Positions 10,212-22,049 of a stretch of 64,000 nucleotides of DNA are shown here, piece by piece. Position 1 is the stretch's first letter. The number at the start of each line of letters is the position of its first letter. Made by a program: the position numbers and the translations under genes. The stretch spans positions 62,001 to 126,000 of the forward strand of contig NZ_LT629771.1 of NCBI RefSeq assembly GCF_900105175.1, read 5' to 3'. The notes below the pieces were generated by a model. The model did not search any database. It worked only from the letters and a program-made list of their open reading frames with translations, and was not told the DNA's origin. This DNA is from Jiangella sp. DSM 45060 (GTDB taxonomy: Bacteria > Actinomycetota > Actinomycetes > Jiangellales > Jiangellaceae).

Positions 10212-12667
10212 TGACCGTGACGACCAACTCCACGTCCGACACCGTGGAGCCGCAGCCGAACCTGGTGACGGTCACCATCGACGGCTTCGAGGTGAGCGTG
10301 CCCGAGGGCACGCTGGTCATCCGCGCTGCCGAGCTCATCGGCATCCAGATCCCGCGGTTCTGCGACCACCCGCTGCTCGAGCCCGTCGGCGCCTGCCGCC
10401 AGTGCATGGTCGAGGTGCCCGACATGGGCAACGGCCGCGGCATGCCCAAGCCTCAGGCGTCCTGCACGCTCACCGTTGCTCCGGGCATGGTGATCAACAC
10501 CCAGTTCTCCTCGCCGGTCGCCGACAAGGCGCAGCAGGGGATCATGGAGTTCCTGCTGATCAACCACCCGCTCGACTGCCCGGTCTGCGACAAGGGCGGC
10601 GAGTGCCCGCTGCAGAACCAGGCGATGAGCAACGGCCGCGGCGACTCCCGCTACGAGGGCAAGAAGCGGACCTACCCGAAGCCCATCAACATCTCCGCGC
10701 AGGTGCTGCTCGACCGCGAGCGCTGCGTGCTGTGCGCCCGGTGCACCCGGTTCTCCAAGGAGATCGCCGGCGACCCGTTCATCGAGCTGCTCGAACGCGG
10801 CTCGCTGCAGCAGGTCGGCATCTACGAGAAGGAGCCGTTCGAGAGCTACTTCTCCGGCAACACCATCCAGATCTGCCCGGTCGGCGCGCTGACGTCGGCG
10901 GCCTACCGGTTCCGGTCCCGCCCGTTCGACCTGGTGTCCGTCCCGTCCGTCGCCGAGCACGACGCCTGCGGCAGCGCGATCCGGGTCGACCACCGCCGCG
11001 GCGCGGTCATGCGCCGGCTGGCCGGCGACGACCCCGAGGTGAACGAGGAGTGGATCACCGACAAGGACCGCTTCGCGTTCCGCTGGCCCACGCTCGACGA
11101 CCGCATCACGCACCCGCTGGTCCGCGACGAGGAGACCGGTGAGCTGGTCGCGGCATCGTGGCCCGAGGCGCTGACCCTCGCGTCGCAGGGCCTGGCCCGG
11201 TCGCGCGACGCCGGCGGCGTCGGCGTCCTGACCGGCGGCCGGCTGACGCACGAGGACGCCTACGCGTACGCGAAGTTCGCGCGGGTGGCGCTGGACACCA
11301 ACGACGTCGACTTCCGGTCCCGGCCGCACTCGGCCGAGGAGGCCGGCTTCCTGGCCTCGATCGCCGGGTCCGGGCTGGGCGTCACCTTCACCGACGTCGA
11401 GAAGGCGCCGGCGGTGCTGCTGGTCGGGCTGGAGCCCGAGGAGGAGGCCGGCGCGCTGTTCCTGCGGCTGCGCAAGGCCAACCGGAAGAACGGCACGCAG
11501 GTCCACGCCATCGCGCCGTTCGCGACCCGCGGCCTGACGAAGACCGGCGGCACGCTGCTGCCGGCCGCGCCGGGCACCGAGCCGGAGATCCTCAACGCCG
11601 TCACACTCGGCGACGACCGCGTCGCCTACCTGGGCGAGGCGCTGCGCGAGAAGGGCGCCGTCATCCTGGTCGGCTCCCGGCTGGCGACGATCCCGGGCGC
11701 GCTGTCCGCGGCCGCCCGCGTCGCCACCGTCACCGGCGCCCGGCTGGCCTGGGTGCCGCGGCGGGCCGGCGAGCGCGGCGCGCTGGAGGCCGGCGCGCTG
11801 CCGACGCTGCTGCCCGGCGGCCGGCCGGTCGCCGACCCGGAGGCTCGGGTCGACGTCGCCGCCGCCTGGTCCGTCGACACGCTGCCGTCGCTGCCCGGCC
11901 GCGACACCACCGGCATCCTGTCCGCGCTGTCCAGCGGTGTGCTGGCCGGTGCGCTGGTGGCCGGCGTCGAGCTGGCCGACCTCCCCGACCCGGGCGCGGC
12001 GAAGCGGGCCCTCGAGGCCGCCGGCTTCGTCGTCAGCCTCGAGGTGCGGCACAGCGAGGTCACCGAGCTCGCCGACGTCGTGCTGCCGGTGGCGCCGCCG
12101 GTCGAGAAGGCCGGCACGTTCCTCAACTGGGAGGGCCGGGCCCGGCCGTTCCCCGCGGTGCTCGCGCAGACGCCGTCGCTCAGCGACGCCGCCGTGCTCG
12201 ACGCCATCGCCGACGAGCTGGGCCTCCGGCTCGGGCTGCGCGACGTCGACGACGTCCGTGCCGAGATCGCCGAGCTGGGCGTCTGGGACGGCGCCCGGCT
12301 GGAGTCCACCGACACCCCGCCCGCCGGCCCGCCGCGGCCCGGCGAGCGTGAGGCGGTGCTGGCCAGCTGGAAGCTCCTGCTCGACGGCGGCCGGCTGCAG
12401 GACGGCGAGCCGCACCTGGCGGCGACGGCGAAGAAGGCCGAAGCGCGCATCTCCGCCGGCACCGCCGCCGAGGTGGGCGTCGCCGACGGCGAATGGCTCA
12501 CCGTCCGGACGGGGACCGGCCAGGTCAGCGTCCCGGTGCGGGTGACGGACATGCCCGACCGCGTGGTCTGGCTGCCGGAGAACTCGAACGGTTCGACGCT
12601 GCACCAGTTGCTGGGCGCCGGCGCCGGTCAGGTCGTCAAGCTCGCGGGTGGAGGTACCGAGTCGTGA
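10211..12667 (+). CDS. nuoG: NADH-quinone oxidoreductase subunit G
   Basis: The 75-kDa subunit (818 residues), carrying the electron wire of the peripheral arm. N-terminal ferredoxin-type [2Fe-2S] ligands are Cys51, Cys62, Cys65 and Cys85. The N5 ligands are His119, Cys123, Cys126 and Cys132. The next [4Fe-4S] set is Cys172, Cys175, Cys178 and Cys222 (ICPVGALT). A molybdopterin-oxidoreductase-like domain without cofactor motifs follows. The sequence becomes less conserved after about residue 300, as is usual. The start overlaps the nuoF stop by 1 bp. Confidence 0.96.
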
Positions 12668-13980
12668 TCGCGATCGCCGCTGAGACGACCGCCAACGAGG
12701 TCCCCGGCTTCGGGAACGACCCGTGGTGGATCATCGCCATCAAGGTCGTGGCGATCTTCGTGCTGCTGATCCTGCTGACGCTGTTCAACATCGTCTTCGA
12801 GCGCAAGGTCGTGGCGCGCATGCAGCACCGCCTCGGCCCGAACCGCACCGGCCCGGGCGGCTGGCTGCAGAGCCTCGCCGACGGCACCAAGCTGATGTTC
12901 AAGGAGGACATCATCCCGAAGGCGGCCGACAAGGTCGTCTACGTCCTCGCGCCGATCGTGGCGCTGGTGCCGTCGTTCCTGATCCTCGCGGTCATCCCGA
13001 TGGGCCCGGAGGTCTCGATCTTCGGGCACGAGACCCGGCTGCAGCTCACCGACCTCCCGGTCGCGGTGCTGTTCACGCTGGCCATCGCGTCCGTCGGCGT
13101 CTACGGCCTGATGCTGGCCGGCTGGTCCAGCGGCTCGACCTACCCGCTGCTCGGCGGCCTGCGCTCGACCGCCCAGGTCATCTCGTACGAGCTGGTCATG
13201 GGGCTGTCGTTCGTCGGCGTCTTCCTGTTCGCCGGCACCATGTCGACGTCGGGCATCGTCGAGGAGCAGGAGCGGCTCTGGTACGGCATCATCCTGCTGC
13301 CGTCGTTCCTCATCTACCTCATCTCGATGGTGGGCGAGACGAACCGGGCGCCGTTCGACCTCCCCGAGGCCGAGGGCGAGCTGGTGGCCGGCTGGGGCAC
13401 CGAGTACTCGTCGTTCAAGTACGCGATGTTCTTCCAGGCCGAGTACTTCAACATGGTCAACGTCTCGGCCATCGCCACGACGCTGTTCCTGGGCGGCTGG
13501 CGGGCGCCGTGGCCGCTCTCGGCGATCAACGACGGCATGTTCAACACCGGCTGGTGGCCGCTGCTGTGGTTCCTCGGCAAGGTCATCCTGCTGATCTTCA
13601 TCTTCATCTGGCTGCGCGGCACGCTGCCACGGCTCAGGTACGACCAGTTCATGCACTTCTGCTGGAAGGTGCTGCTGCCGATCTCGCTGGTCTGGATCGT
13701 CGCGGTGGCCGGCATGCGGCTGGCGTTCAACGAGGGCGTCGAGCGCAACCAGATCCTCCTGTACGGCGGTATCGCCGTGGCGGTGCTGCTGATCGGCAGC
13801 CTGCTGATCCCGGAGAAGAAGGTGCCGGCCGAGGCGGAGCCGGCCGAGCCGCCGGAGTTCGACGCGTTCGCCGGCGGACACCCGGTGCCGCCGATGCCGG
13901 GCCAGGAGTTCGTGGCGGCGCGCATCCCCGCGGCCACCACTCAGACTGATGACCGTACCGAGGAGAGCAGTCGTGCCTAA
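12664..13980 (+). CDS. nuoH: NADH-quinone oxidoreductase subunit H
   Basis: Membrane subunit joining the two arms and lining the quinone tunnel, 438 residues with about eight helices. Conserved loops are [33 protein letters not shown] and [20 protein letters not shown]. The last 50 residues are a hydrophilic Pro/Glu-rich tail not found in short homologues. GTG 12664 overlaps the nuoG stop by 4 bp and is preferred to a longer upstream reading that runs into nuoG. Confidence 0.96.
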   Translation: MIAIAAETTANEVPGFGNDPWWIIAIKVVAIFVLLILLTLFNIVFERKVVARMQHRLGPNRTGPGGWLQSLADGTKLMFKEDIIPKAADKVVYVLAPIVALVPSFLILAVIPMGPEVSIFGHETRLQLTDLPVAVLFTLAIASVGVYGLMLAGWSSGSTYPLLGGLRSTAQVISYELVMGLSFVGVFLFAGTMSTSGIVEEQERLWYGIILLPSFLIYLISMVGETNRAPFDLPEAEGELVAGWGTEYSSFKYAMFFQAEYFNMVNVSAIATTLFLGGWRAPWPLSAINDGMFNTGWWPLLWFLGKVILLIFIFIWLRGTLPRLRYDQFMHFCWKVLLPISLVWIVAVAGMRLAFNEGVERNQILLYGGIAVAVLLIGSLLIPEKKVPAEAEPAEPPEFDAFAGGHPVPPMPGQEFVAARIPAATTQTDDRTEESSRA

Positions 13981-14500
13981 GTTCCTCGACCCGGTGGCGG
14001 GTTTCGGAGTCACGTTCCGGACCATGTTCCGCAAGCCGGTCACCGAGCAGTACCCGGAGCAGCCGCATCCGGTGGCGCCGCGCTTCCACGGTCGGCACCA
14101 GCTCAACCGGCACCCCGACGGGCTGGAGAAGTGCGTCGGCTGTGAGCTGTGCGCGTGGGCCTGCCCGGCCGACGCCATCTACGTCGAGGGCGCCTCCAAC
14201 ACCGAGGACGAGCGCTTCTCGCCGGGCGAGCGGTACGGCCGCGTCTACCAGATCAACTACCTGCGCTGCATCCTCTGCGGGCTGTGCATCGAGGCGTGCC
14301 CGACCCGCGCGCTGACGATGACCAACGAGTACGAGCTGGCCGACCACACCCGCGAGAGCCTCATCTACGAGAAGAAGGACCTGCTCGCGCCGCTGCTGCC
14401 GGGCATGGAGGAGCCGCCGCACCCGATGCGGCTCGGCGACGACGAGCGCGACTACTACCTCGGCGCGGGCCTCGGCCGCTCCAGCGGTGAGGGGGCGTGA
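13973..14500 (+). CDS. nuoI: NADH-quinone oxidoreductase subunit I (two [4Fe-4S] clusters)
   Basis: A 175-residue ferredoxin-like subunit carrying clusters N6a and N6b. Ligand sets are Cys54, Cys57, Cys60 with Cys64 ([14 protein letters not shown]) and Cys99, Cys102, Cys105 with Cys109 ([16 protein letters not shown]). GTG 13973 lies inside the end of nuoH (8-bp overlap) and has GAGGAGAG upstream. The C-terminal 50 residues extend beyond the cluster domain with an acidic segment. Confidence 0.96.
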   Translation: MPKFLDPVAGFGVTFRTMFRKPVTEQYPEQPHPVAPRFHGRHQLNRHPDGLEKCVGCELCAWACPADAIYVEGASNTEDERFSPGERYGRVYQINYLRCILCGLCIEACPTRALTMTNEYELADHTRESLIYEKKDLLAPLLPGMEEPPHPMRLGDDERDYYLGAGLGRSSGEGA

Positions 14501-15324
14501 TGGGCGAGGCAGCCCTGTTCTGGATCATGGCGCCGGTCGCCGTGCTCGGTGCGCTCGGCTTGGTCTTCTCCCGCAAGGCCGTGCACGGCGCGCTCAGCCT
14601 GGCCGTCACGATGATCTCCCTGGCGCTGTTCTACATCGCGCAGGAGGCGCCGTTCCTCGGCGTCGTGCAGATCGTCGTCTACACCGGCGCGATCATGATG
14701 CTGTTCCTGTTCGTGATCATGCTGATCGGCATCGACTCCTCCGACTCCAGGGTCGAGACCATCCGCGGCCAGCGGGTCGCGGCGACGCTCGCCGTCGCCG
14801 GTGTCGTGCTGCTGCTGGCCGGGGTCACCATCCGGGCGACGCTGCCGGAGGAGCCCGTCGGTCTCGCGCAGGCCACGCCGGACGGCAACGTCCCGGCCAT
14901 CGCCGACGCGATCTTCGGCACCTACGTGTGGGCCTTCGAGGTGGTGGCCGCGCTGCTGATCACCGCCGCCGTCGGCGCCATGACGCTGACCCACCGCGAG
15001 CGGACCCAGCCCCGCCCGACGCAGAAGGAACTGTCGATCAAGCGGTTCAGCGAGGGCGCGCCCGGCGAGGCCGCCGGCCTGCCCGTCCCCGGTGTGTACG
15101 CGCGGCACAACGCCGTCGACACCCCGGCGCTGCTGCCCGACGGCACGCCCAGCGAGGACTCCGTCAACCGGGTGCTGGTCGCCCGCGGCGCCGCCCGCTC
15201 CACCGACGAGTTCCGGCACCATCCGACGCCGGGCGACATCGAGGCGGCGGCCGAGGGCGACGCCGACGAGCCGGTGAGCGAGTCCGGTACCGACGACGAC
15301 GCATCCGGAGGTGAGCGCGCATGA
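14500..15324 (+). CDS. nuoJ: NADH-quinone oxidoreductase subunit J with long C-terminal tail
   Basis: Membrane-arm subunit with five predicted helices, including the conserved [19 protein letters not shown]. At 274 residues it is about 90 longer than the E. coli protein. The extra part after about residue 180 is hydrophilic, rich in Asp, Glu and Pro, and ends [19 protein letters not shown] 14500 overlaps the nuoI stop. A GTG one codon earlier (14497) is equally possible. Confidence 0.95.
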   Translation: MGEAALFWIMAPVAVLGALGLVFSRKAVHGALSLAVTMISLALFYIAQEAPFLGVVQIVVYTGAIMMLFLFVIMLIGIDSSDSRVETIRGQRVAATLAVAGVVLLLAGVTIRATLPEEPVGLAQATPDGNVPAIADAIFGTYVWAFEVVAALLITAAVGAMTLTHRERTQPRPTQKELSIKRFSEGAPGEAAGLPVPGVYARHNAVDTPALLPDGTPSEDSVNRVLVARGAARSTDEFRHHPTPGDIEAAAEGDADEPVSESGTDDDASGGERA

Positions 15325-15620
15325 ACCCGACCAACTACCTGGTGCTGTCGATCATCCTGTTCTCGATCGGCGCCGCCGGCGTGCTCATCCGGCGCAACGC
15401 GCTGGTGGCCTTCATGTCCGTCGAGCTCATGCTCAACGCGGCCAACCTGGCGTTCGTCACCTTCGCCCGGATGCACGGCAACATCGACGGTCAGATCGTG
15501 GCGTTCTTCGTCATGGTCGTGGCGGCGGCCGAGGTCGTCGTCGGGCTGGCGATCATCGTGACGATCTTCCGAACTCGCAGGTCCGCGTCGGTCGACGACG
15601 CCAGCCTGCTGAAGCTCTGA
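15321..15620 (+). CDS. nuoK: NADH-quinone oxidoreductase subunit K
   Basis: A 99-residue membrane subunit with three helices. The two buried proton-path glutamates fall in [12 protein letters not shown] and [11 protein letters not shown], as in the family. ATG 15321 overlaps the nuoJ stop by 4 bp, and GGAGG lies a short way upstream inside nuoJ. The length is standard. Confidence 0.97.
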   Translation: MNPTNYLVLSIILFSIGAAGVLIRRNALVAFMSVELMLNAANLAFVTFARMHGNIDGQIVAFFVMVVAAAEVVVGLAIIVTIFRTRRSASVDDASLLKL

Positions 15621-15636
15621 CGGGCGTGAGGAACCA

Positions 15637-17595
15637 GTGACTTCCACACTCAGCGCGCTGGCGACCGCTGTCGCCACCGAGGGCGGGCACGGCGGCGGCC
15701 AGGCGGTCGCCGAGGCCACCGGCGTGTTCGACCTGACCTGGCTGCTGATCGCGTTCCCGCTGCTGGGCGCCGCGATCCTGCTGCTCGGCGGGCGGCGCAC
15801 CGACAAGGTCGGCCACCTCATCGGCTGCGCGGCATCGCTCGCCTCGTTCGTCATGGGCCTGGTGCTGTTCTTCGCGATGGTCGGCGAGCCGTCCGACGGC
15901 CGCGCGTTCACCGTCCAGCTCTGGGAGTACGTCAACGCCGGCGGCTACAGCGTCGACGTCAGCCTGCTGCTGGACCAGCTGTCGATCTCGTTCGTGCTGC
16001 TGATCACCGGTGTCGGGTCGTTGATCCACATCTACTCCATCGGCTACATGGAGCACGACGAGCGCCGGCGCCGGTTCTTCGGCTACCTGAACCTGTTCGT
16101 CGCGGCGATGCTGCTGCTGGTGCTCGCGTCGGACTACCTGGTGCTGTTCATCGGCTGGGAGGGCGTCGGCCTGGCGTCGTACCTGCTGATCGGGTTCTGG
16201 CAGCACAAGAACTCGGCGGCGGTCGCGGCCAAGAAGGCGTTCGTCGTCAACCGCGTCGGCGACATGGGCATGATCCTCGCGATGTCGTCGATGATCCTCG
16301 TCTTCGGCTCGACGGCCTTCGACGTCGTGTTCGCCTCGGCCGAGGGCGCCGAGACCGGCTGGCTCACCGCCATCGGCCTGTTCCTGCTGCTCGGCGCCTG
16401 CGGCAAGTCGGCGCAGTTCCCGCTGCAGTCCTGGCTGCTCGACGCGATGGAGGGCCCGACCCCGGTGTCGGCGCTGATCCACGCCGCCACCATGGTGACC
16501 GCCGGCGTCTACCTGATCGTCCGGTCCGCCGCGATCTACGACCTCGCCCCCGACGCGCGCACCGCCGTCGTCGTCGTCGGCGCGATCACGCTGCTGATGG
16601 GTGCGATCATCGGTTGCGCCAAGGACGACATCAAGAAGGCGCTGGCCGGCTCGACCATGAGCCAGATCGGCTACATGACGCTCGCGGCGGGGCTCGGCCC
16701 GGCCGGGTACGCGTTCGCGATCTTCCACCTGCTGACGCACGGCTTCTTCAAGGCCAACATGTTCCTCGGCGCCGGCTCGGTGATGCACGGCATGAACGAC
16801 GAGGTGAACATGCGCCGCTACGGCGGGCTGCGCATCCTCATGCCGGCCACGTTCCTCACGTTCGCCATGGGCTACCTCGCGATCATCGGCATCCCGCCGT
16901 TCGCCGGGTACTTCTCCAAGGACAAGATCATCGAGGCGGCGTTCGCGGACAACTGGATCACCGGCCTGGCCACGCTGATCGGCGCCGGCATCACCGCGTT
17001 CTACATGACCCGCCTCATGCTCATGACGTTCTTCGGCAACCGCCGCTGGAAGCAGACCGAGCCGCCGCACGAGTCGCCGCCGGTCATGACCTGGCCGCTC
17101 TGGGTGCTCGGCGCGCTGTCGGTCGTCGGCGGGTTCGGGCTGCTGTACCTCGGCGCCGGCATCGTCGACTGGCTGGCGCCGGTCACCGGTGAGGCGCACC
17201 ACGACCTCCCGATGCCGCTCTGGCTGCTGATCACCATCACGCTGGCCACCGTCGTCGTCGGTGTCGCGGTCGCCTGGGCGATGTACGGGCGCCGCACGGT
17301 CCGCGAGGACGTCCCGGCCGGCAACGCGATCACCGTCGCCGCCCGCAACGACCTCTACGGCGACGCGTTCAACGAGGCGGTGTTCATGCGGCCGGGCCAG
17401 TACCTGACCCGCTCGCTGGTCTACTTCGAGAACCGCGGCGTCGACGGTGCCGTGGTCGGCACCGCCACCGCCGTCGGCGGCCTGTCGGCCCGCATGCGGC
17501 GCTGGCAGACCGGTTTCGTCCGTTCCTATGCCGTGACGATGCTCGGCGGCGTCGGCGTCGTCGTGCTGGCCATGCTGTTGGTGAGGCTTCCGTGA
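15637..17595 (+). CDS. nuoL: NADH-quinone oxidoreductase subunit L
   Basis: Antiporter-like proton-pumping subunit, 652 residues, with about 15-16 helices and the long lateral helix near the C-terminus. Conserved segments are [18 protein letters not shown], the broken-helix lysine region [20 protein letters not shown] and [21 protein letters not shown] 15637 has TGAGGA upstream and a 16-bp gap after nuoK, the largest gap within the nuo run. Its stop overlaps nuoM by 4 bp. Confidence 0.97.
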   Translation: MTSTLSALATAVATEGGHGGGQAVAEATGVFDLTWLLIAFPLLGAAILLLGGRRTDKVGHLIGCAASLASFVMGLVLFFAMVGEPSDGRAFTVQLWEYVNAGGYSVDVSLLLDQLSISFVLLITGVGSLIHIYSIGYMEHDERRRRFFGYLNLFVAAMLLLVLASDYLVLFIGWEGVGLASYLLIGFWQHKNSAAVAAKKAFVVNRVGDMGMILAMSSMILVFGSTAFDVVFASAEGAETGWLTAIGLFLLLGACGKSAQFPLQSWLLDAMEGPTPVSALIHAATMVTAGVYLIVRSAAIYDLAPDARTAVVVVGAITLLMGAIIGCAKDDIKKALAGSTMSQIGYMTLAAGLGPAGYAFAIFHLLTHGFFKANMFLGAGSVMHGMNDEVNMRRYGGLRILMPATFLTFAMGYLAIIGIPPFAGYFSKDKIIEAAFADNWITGLATLIGAGITAFYMTRLMLMTFFGNRRWKQTEPPHESPPVMTWPLWVLGALSVVGGFGLLYLGAGIVDWLAPVTGEAHHDLPMPLWLLITITLATVVVGVAVAWAMYGRRTVREDVPAGNAITVAARNDLYGDAFNEAVFMRPGQYLTRSLVYFENRGVDGAVVGTATAVGGLSARMRRWQTGFVRSYAVTMLGGVGVVVLAMLLVRLP

Positions 17596-19133
17596 CCTTT
17601 CCCTGGTTGACCACGCTCATCGCGCTGCCGGCGCTCGGGGCGGTGCTCACCGCCCTGGTGCCGTCCGGGCGGGGCACGCTCGCCAAGCAGGTCGCGACCG
17701 GTTTCGCGGTGCTGACGCTGGTCGTCGGCGCGCTGATCAGCATCCAGTTCCTGTTCGACGTCGACATGGGCGTCGAGTCGGAGACCTACGAGTGGATCCC
17801 CGAGTTCGGGGCCTCGTGGGCGCTGGACATCCACGGCATCAGCCTCGCGCTGGTCGCGCTGACGGTGCTGGCGACGCCGATCGTCGCGCTGGCCATGTGG
17901 CACGAGGCCGAGGAGGAGAAGCGCGACCCGAAGGCGTTCTTCGCGCTGCTGCTGTCGGTCGAGGCGCTGACGCTGACCGCGTTCCTCTCGCAGGACGTGC
18001 TGCTGTTCTACGTCGTCTTCGAGGCGATGCTGATCCCGCTGTACTTCATGATCGGCATGTACGGCGGCCCGCAGCGCCGCTACGCCGCGGTGAAGTTCCT
18101 GCTGTACAACCTGGTCGGCGGGCTGGCCATGCTGGCCGCCGTCATCGGGCTGTACGTGCAGTCCGTCGACGCCGGCAACCCGTCGTTCTACCTGCCCGAC
18201 CTCGTCGCGCTGGACATCGACACCACCACCCAGTGGTGGCTGTTCATCGGGTTCATGTTGGCGTTCGCGATCAAGGCGCCGCTGTGGCCGTTCCACACCT
18301 GGCTGCCCGACGCCGCGGCCGAGGCGACGCCGGCGAACGCGGCGTTCCTGTCCGGCGTCGCCGACAAGGTCGGCACCTACGGCATGATCGCGCTGGTGCT
18401 GCCGCTGTTCCCGGACGCGTCGCGCGAGGCCGCACCGGTCATCGTCGTGCTGGCCGTCATCAGCATCATCTACGGCGCGCTGCTGGCCATCGGCCAGACC
18501 GACATGAAGCGGCTGATCGGCTACACGTCGATCTCGCACTTCGGCTTCATCGTGCTGGGCATCTTCGCGCTGACCGGCCAGGCCGCCACCGGCGCGACGT
18601 TCTACATGGTCAACCACGGCCTCTCGACCATCGCGCTGTTCGTCGTCGTCGGCTTCCTCATCAGCCGGCGCGGGTCGCGGCAGGTCGACGACTTCGGCGG
18701 CGTGCAGAAGCCGGCGCCGAAGCTGGCCGGGGTGTTCCTCTTCGCCGGGCTGTCCGGGCTGGCGCTGCCGCCGCTGTCGACGTTCCTGTCGGAGTTCCTG
18801 GTCATCTCCGGGACGTTCCTGCGGTACCGGCCGGCCGCGATCGTCGCGACGCTGGGCATCGTGCTGTCCGCGCTCTACATCCTGTGGCTCTACCAGCGCA
18901 CCATGACCGGCCCGGTGCGTCCGGCCGTCGAGGGCATGCCCGACCTGCGCACCCGCGAGGTCGCCGTCGTCGCCCCGCTGCTGGCGCTGCTGCTGGTGGT
19001 CGGGTTCTTCCCGAAGCCGCTCACCGACGCGATCGACGAGGCGGTCCAGCCGACGCTCGTCGAGGTCGACGTCGACCAACCCGAGCCGCTGGCTCCCGTC
19101 GCTGAACACGTCGAGGAAGGGACTGGCCGGTGA
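17592..19133 (+). CDS. nuoM: NADH-quinone oxidoreductase subunit M
   Basis: Antiporter-like proton-pumping subunit, 513 residues and about 14 helices. Family markers are [17 protein letters not shown] (key Glu), [19 protein letters not shown] (key Lys) and the [16 protein letters not shown] segment. The start is GTG at 17592, overlapping the nuoL stop by 4 bp. The hydrophilic C-terminal tail is rich in Glu and Val. Confidence 0.97.
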   Translation: MTFPWLTTLIALPALGAVLTALVPSGRGTLAKQVATGFAVLTLVVGALISIQFLFDVDMGVESETYEWIPEFGASWALDIHGISLALVALTVLATPIVALAMWHEAEEEKRDPKAFFALLLSVEALTLTAFLSQDVLLFYVVFEAMLIPLYFMIGMYGGPQRRYAAVKFLLYNLVGGLAMLAAVIGLYVQSVDAGNPSFYLPDLVALDIDTTTQWWLFIGFMLAFAIKAPLWPFHTWLPDAAAEATPANAAFLSGVADKVGTYGMIALVLPLFPDASREAAPVIVVLAVISIIYGALLAIGQTDMKRLIGYTSISHFGFIVLGIFALTGQAATGATFYMVNHGLSTIALFVVVGFLISRRGSRQVDDFGGVQKPAPKLAGVFLFAGLSGLALPPLSTFLSEFLVISGTFLRYRPAAIVATLGIVLSALYILWLYQRTMTGPVRPAVEGMPDLRTREVAVVAPLLALLLVVGFFPKPLTDAIDEAVQPTLVEVDVDQPEPLAPVAEHVEEGTGR

Positions 19134-20656
19134 ACGCCCCGACCATCGAGTACGCGGAGCTGGCGCCGCTCATCACGATCTTCGGCGCCGCCGTCGTCGG
19201 CGTCCTGATCGAGGCGTTCGTCCCGCGGAAGGTGCGGCACCCGATCCAGGTCGGGGTGGCGCTGCTCGCGCTGGTGGCCGCGCTGGTCCAGGTGATCCTG
19301 CTGGCCGGCACCGACATGGTCGCCGCCGTCGGCGCGGTCGCCATCGACGGCCCGGCGCTGTTCCTGCAGGGCACCATCCTCGTGCTGGCCATCATCAGCG
19401 TGGGGTTCTTCGCCGAGCGGCGGCTCGAGGCCGGCGGCGACGCGTTCGCCCCCGCCGCGGCGTCGCTGCCGGGCAGCGAGGACGAGCGGGTCCTCGTCCG
19501 CGAGCGGCGGCTGCAGACCGAGGTCTACCCGCTGGCGCTGTTCGCCGTCGGCGGCATGCTGCTGTTCCCGGCCGCGAACGACCTGCTGATGCTGTTCATC
19601 GCGCTCGAGGTCATGTCGCTGCCGCTGTACCTGCTGTGCGGCATGGCCCGCCGTCGTCGGCTGCTCTCGCAGGAGGCGGCGCTCAAGTACTTCCTGCTCG
19701 GTGCATTCTCGTCGGCGATCTTCCTGTTCGGCATGGCGTTCGTGTACGGCTACGCCGGCACGCTGCGCTTCGGTGAGATCTCTGAGGCGCTGACGGCGAA
19801 CATCGGCCAGGACGGCATCCTGCTGGCCGGCGTCGGGCTGATGGCCGTTGGCCTGCTGTTCAAGGTCGGCGCGGTGCCGTTCCACTCGTGGACGCCTGAC
19901 GTCTACCAGGGCGCGCCGACCCCCATCACCGGGTTCATGGCGGCGTGCACCAAGCTGGCCGCGTTCGGCGCGCTGGTGCGGCTGTTCTACGTCGCGTTCG
20001 GCGGGCTGCGCACCGACTGGCAGCCGATGCTGTGGGCCGTCGCGATCGCCACCATGCTGGTCGGCGCCGTCGTCGCCCTGACGCAGACCGACATCAAGCG
20101 GATGCTGGCCTACTCGTCCATCGCGCACGCCGGCTTCGTGCTGACCGCGATGGTGGCGGCCGACTCGTCGGCCACCGCGGCGATCCTGTTCTACCTGGCC
20201 ACCTACGGCATCTCGACGCTCGGCGCGTTCGCCGTCGTCACGCTGGTCCGCGACTCCGGCGGCGAGGCCACCCACCTGGCCAAGTGGGCCGGGCTGGGCC
20301 GGCGCTCGCCGGTGCTGGCGGCGACGTTCGCGCTGTTCCTGCTGGCCTTCGCCGGGATCCCGCTCACCAGCGGCTTCGTCGGCAAGCTGACGGTGTTCAC
20401 GGCGGCCATCGACGGCGGCGCCGCGCCGCTGGTCGTGGTCGGCGTCATCGCCAGCGCCGTGGCGGCGTTCTTCTACGTGCGGGTGATCGTGCTGATGTTC
20501 TTCAGCGACCCCGCGCCGGAGGGCCCGACCGTCGCGGTGCCGAGCCTGTGGACGGCCGTCGGCATCACCGTGGGCGCGGCGGCGACGCTGCTGCTGGGCA
20601 TCGTGCCCGGTCCGCTGCTGGACCTGGCCCAGCAGGCGTCCATCTTCGTTCGTTAG
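19130..20656 (+). CDS. nuoN: NADH-quinone oxidoreductase subunit N
   Basis: Last antiporter-like subunit of complex I, 508 residues with about 14 helices. Diagnostic segments are IALEVMSLPLYLLCGMARR, VGAVPFHSWTPDVYQGAPTP and MLAYSSIAHAGFVLTAMV. An insertion of about 30 residues between helices 3 and 4 (around residues 100-130) is hydrophilic and typical of actinobacterial NuoN. GTG 19130 overlaps nuoM by 4 bp. It closes the uninterrupted nuoA-N series. Confidence 0.97.
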   Translation: MNAPTIEYAELAPLITIFGAAVVGVLIEAFVPRKVRHPIQVGVALLALVAALVQVILLAGTDMVAAVGAVAIDGPALFLQGTILVLAIISVGFFAERRLEAGGDAFAPAAASLPGSEDERVLVRERRLQTEVYPLALFAVGGMLLFPAANDLLMLFIALEVMSLPLYLLCGMARRRRLLSQEAALKYFLLGAFSSAIFLFGMAFVYGYAGTLRFGEISEALTANIGQDGILLAGVGLMAVGLLFKVGAVPFHSWTPDVYQGAPTPITGFMAACTKLAAFGALVRLFYVAFGGLRTDWQPMLWAVAIATMLVGAVVALTQTDIKRMLAYSSIAHAGFVLTAMVAADSSATAAILFYLATYGISTLGAFAVVTLVRDSGGEATHLAKWAGLGRRSPVLAATFALFLLAFAGIPLTSGFVGKLTVFTAAIDGGAAPLVVVGVIASAVAAFFYVRVIVLMFFSDPAPEGPTVAVPSLWTAVGITVGAAATLLLGIVPGPLLDLAQQASIFVR

Positions 20657-20708
20657 AGTGGATGCTCCTGCTGGGTGAACGGGCCCGGCTGAGCGGGGAG
20701 GGGCCGGG

Positions 20709-21701
20709 TTGAGCAGCGGTCTGGGCATACCGTCGGTGGACGGCGCACTCGAAGCGTCCATCAGCGCCGCCCTCGACGACGTCGAGGCGCGGCTGCTGGC
20801 GGCGGTGAAGACCGACGACGCCATGCTCAGCGAGAGCTCGCGGCACCTCGCGCAGGCCGGTGGCAAGCGGTTCCGGCCCATGCTCACGCTGCTGGCGGCC
20901 GGCTTCGGCGACATCGACGCCCCGAAGGTCGTGCCGGCCGCCGTCGTGGTCGAACTGACCCACGTCGGCACGCTCTATCACGACGACGTCATGGACGAAG
21001 CGCAGCTGCGGCGCGGCGCCGAGAGCGCCAACGCGCGCTGGGGCAACAGCGTCGCCATCCTCACCGGCGACTACCTGTTCGCCTGCGCCTCCGACCTCCT
21101 GGCCGACCTCGGGCCCGAGTCGGTACGCATCCAGGCGCGCACGTTCCAGCGCCTGGTGCACGGCCAGCTGCACGAGACGCTCGGCCCGCGCGACGGCGAA
21201 GACCCCGTCGCGCACTATCTCTCCGTGCTGTCCGACAAGACGGCCTCCCTCATCGCCGCGTCCACCCGGCTGGGCGCACTGCACGCCGGCGTCGACCCGT
21301 CGCAGGTCGAGGTGCTGGGCCAGTTCGGCGAGCGCATCGGCATGGCGTTCCAGCTCGCCGACGATCTCCTCGACATCGCCGGCTCCGAGCGGCTGTCCGG
21401 CAAGACGCCCGGCACCGACCTCCGCGAGGGCGTCGCCACGCTGCCCGTTCTCTACGCCCGCCGGGCCGCCCGGCCGGGTGACGAGCGGCTGCTGTCGCTG
21501 ATCTCGGGCCCCGTGGTCGACGACGCCGACCACGCGGAGGCGCTCGAGCTGCTGCGGGCCCACCCCGCCATGGCCGAGGCGTCCGCCGACGTCCGCCGCT
21601 GGGCCGACGACGCCCGGGCGTCGCTGGCGGCGCTGCCGGACCTTCCGGCCCGCGCCGCCCTGCACGCCCTCTGCGACACCGTCGTCACCCGGATGTCCTA
21701 G
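20709..21701 (+). CDS. Long-chain polyprenyl diphosphate synthase (menaquinone side chain)
   Basis: A trans-prenyltransferase that elongates farnesyl or geranylgeranyl diphosphate to the menaquinone tail, 330 residues. The first aspartate-rich motif DDVMD is at residues 92-96 after GTLYH, and the second is in FQLADDLLDIAGSE. GGKRFRP near residue 51 binds isopentenyl diphosphate. TTG 20709 is preceded by GGGGAGGGG. The 52-bp gap after nuoN and the menaquinone context suggest a heptaprenyl- to nonaprenyl-chain enzyme. The exact length is not readable from sequence. Confidence 0.9.
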   Translation: MSSGLGIPSVDGALEASISAALDDVEARLLAAVKTDDAMLSESSRHLAQAGGKRFRPMLTLLAAGFGDIDAPKVVPAAVVVELTHVGTLYHDDVMDEAQLRRGAESANARWGNSVAILTGDYLFACASDLLADLGPESVRIQARTFQRLVHGQLHETLGPRDGEDPVAHYLSVLSDKTASLIAASTRLGALHAGVDPSQVEVLGQFGERIGMAFQLADDLLDIAGSERLSGKTPGTDLREGVATLPVLYARRAARPGDERLLSLISGPVVDDADHAEALELLRAHPAMAEASADVRRWADDARASLAALPDLPARAALHALCDTVVTRMS

Positions 21702-21967
21702 GCGGTCCTCGCCAGCACCCCTGCCGGTGGCGGCGGGATGCGCTGGATGCGGCACACGTACCCGCCCGTCGCCGGCATCCAGCCGCCGAGGCGTTCGAAG
21801 CCGAGCCGCCGCAGCGTCACGTCCCAGCCGCGGGTACCGACGGTGCCGTAGGGGAGCGGGCGGTTGGTGATGGTGTGGCCGTCCTGGTCGGTGATGACGA
21901 TCTCGTCCAGCAGCCGTGCCGGCGGGCGGCTCCACAACAGCCACCCTGTGTAGGTCTCGTCGCGCAT
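21698..21967 (-). CDS. Small conserved-looking protein of unknown function
   Basis: An 89-residue cytoplasmic protein that I do not recognise. It is rich in aromatic and Arg residues (TYTGWLLWSRPPARLLDEIV, RLGFERLGGWMPATGGYVCR). No membrane segment, signal peptide or metal motif is visible. It overlaps the end of the prenyl synthase gene by 4 bp on the opposite strand and is divergent from a GntR-type regulator, which may control it. Codon bias is like the neighbours, which supports a real gene. Confidence 0.65.
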   Translation of the reverse strand: MRDETYTGWLLWSRPPARLLDEIVITDQDGHTITNRPLPYGTVGTRGWDVTLRRLGFERLGGWMPATGGYVCRIQRIPPPPAGVLARTA

Positions 21968-22049
21968 GTGATGACTTTAGGTGGCACTGTAGACCTTTGT
22001 ATAGCTCAGCGTCTTTGTGCAGGTCAGCAGAGCTTCTATCGTGGAGCGC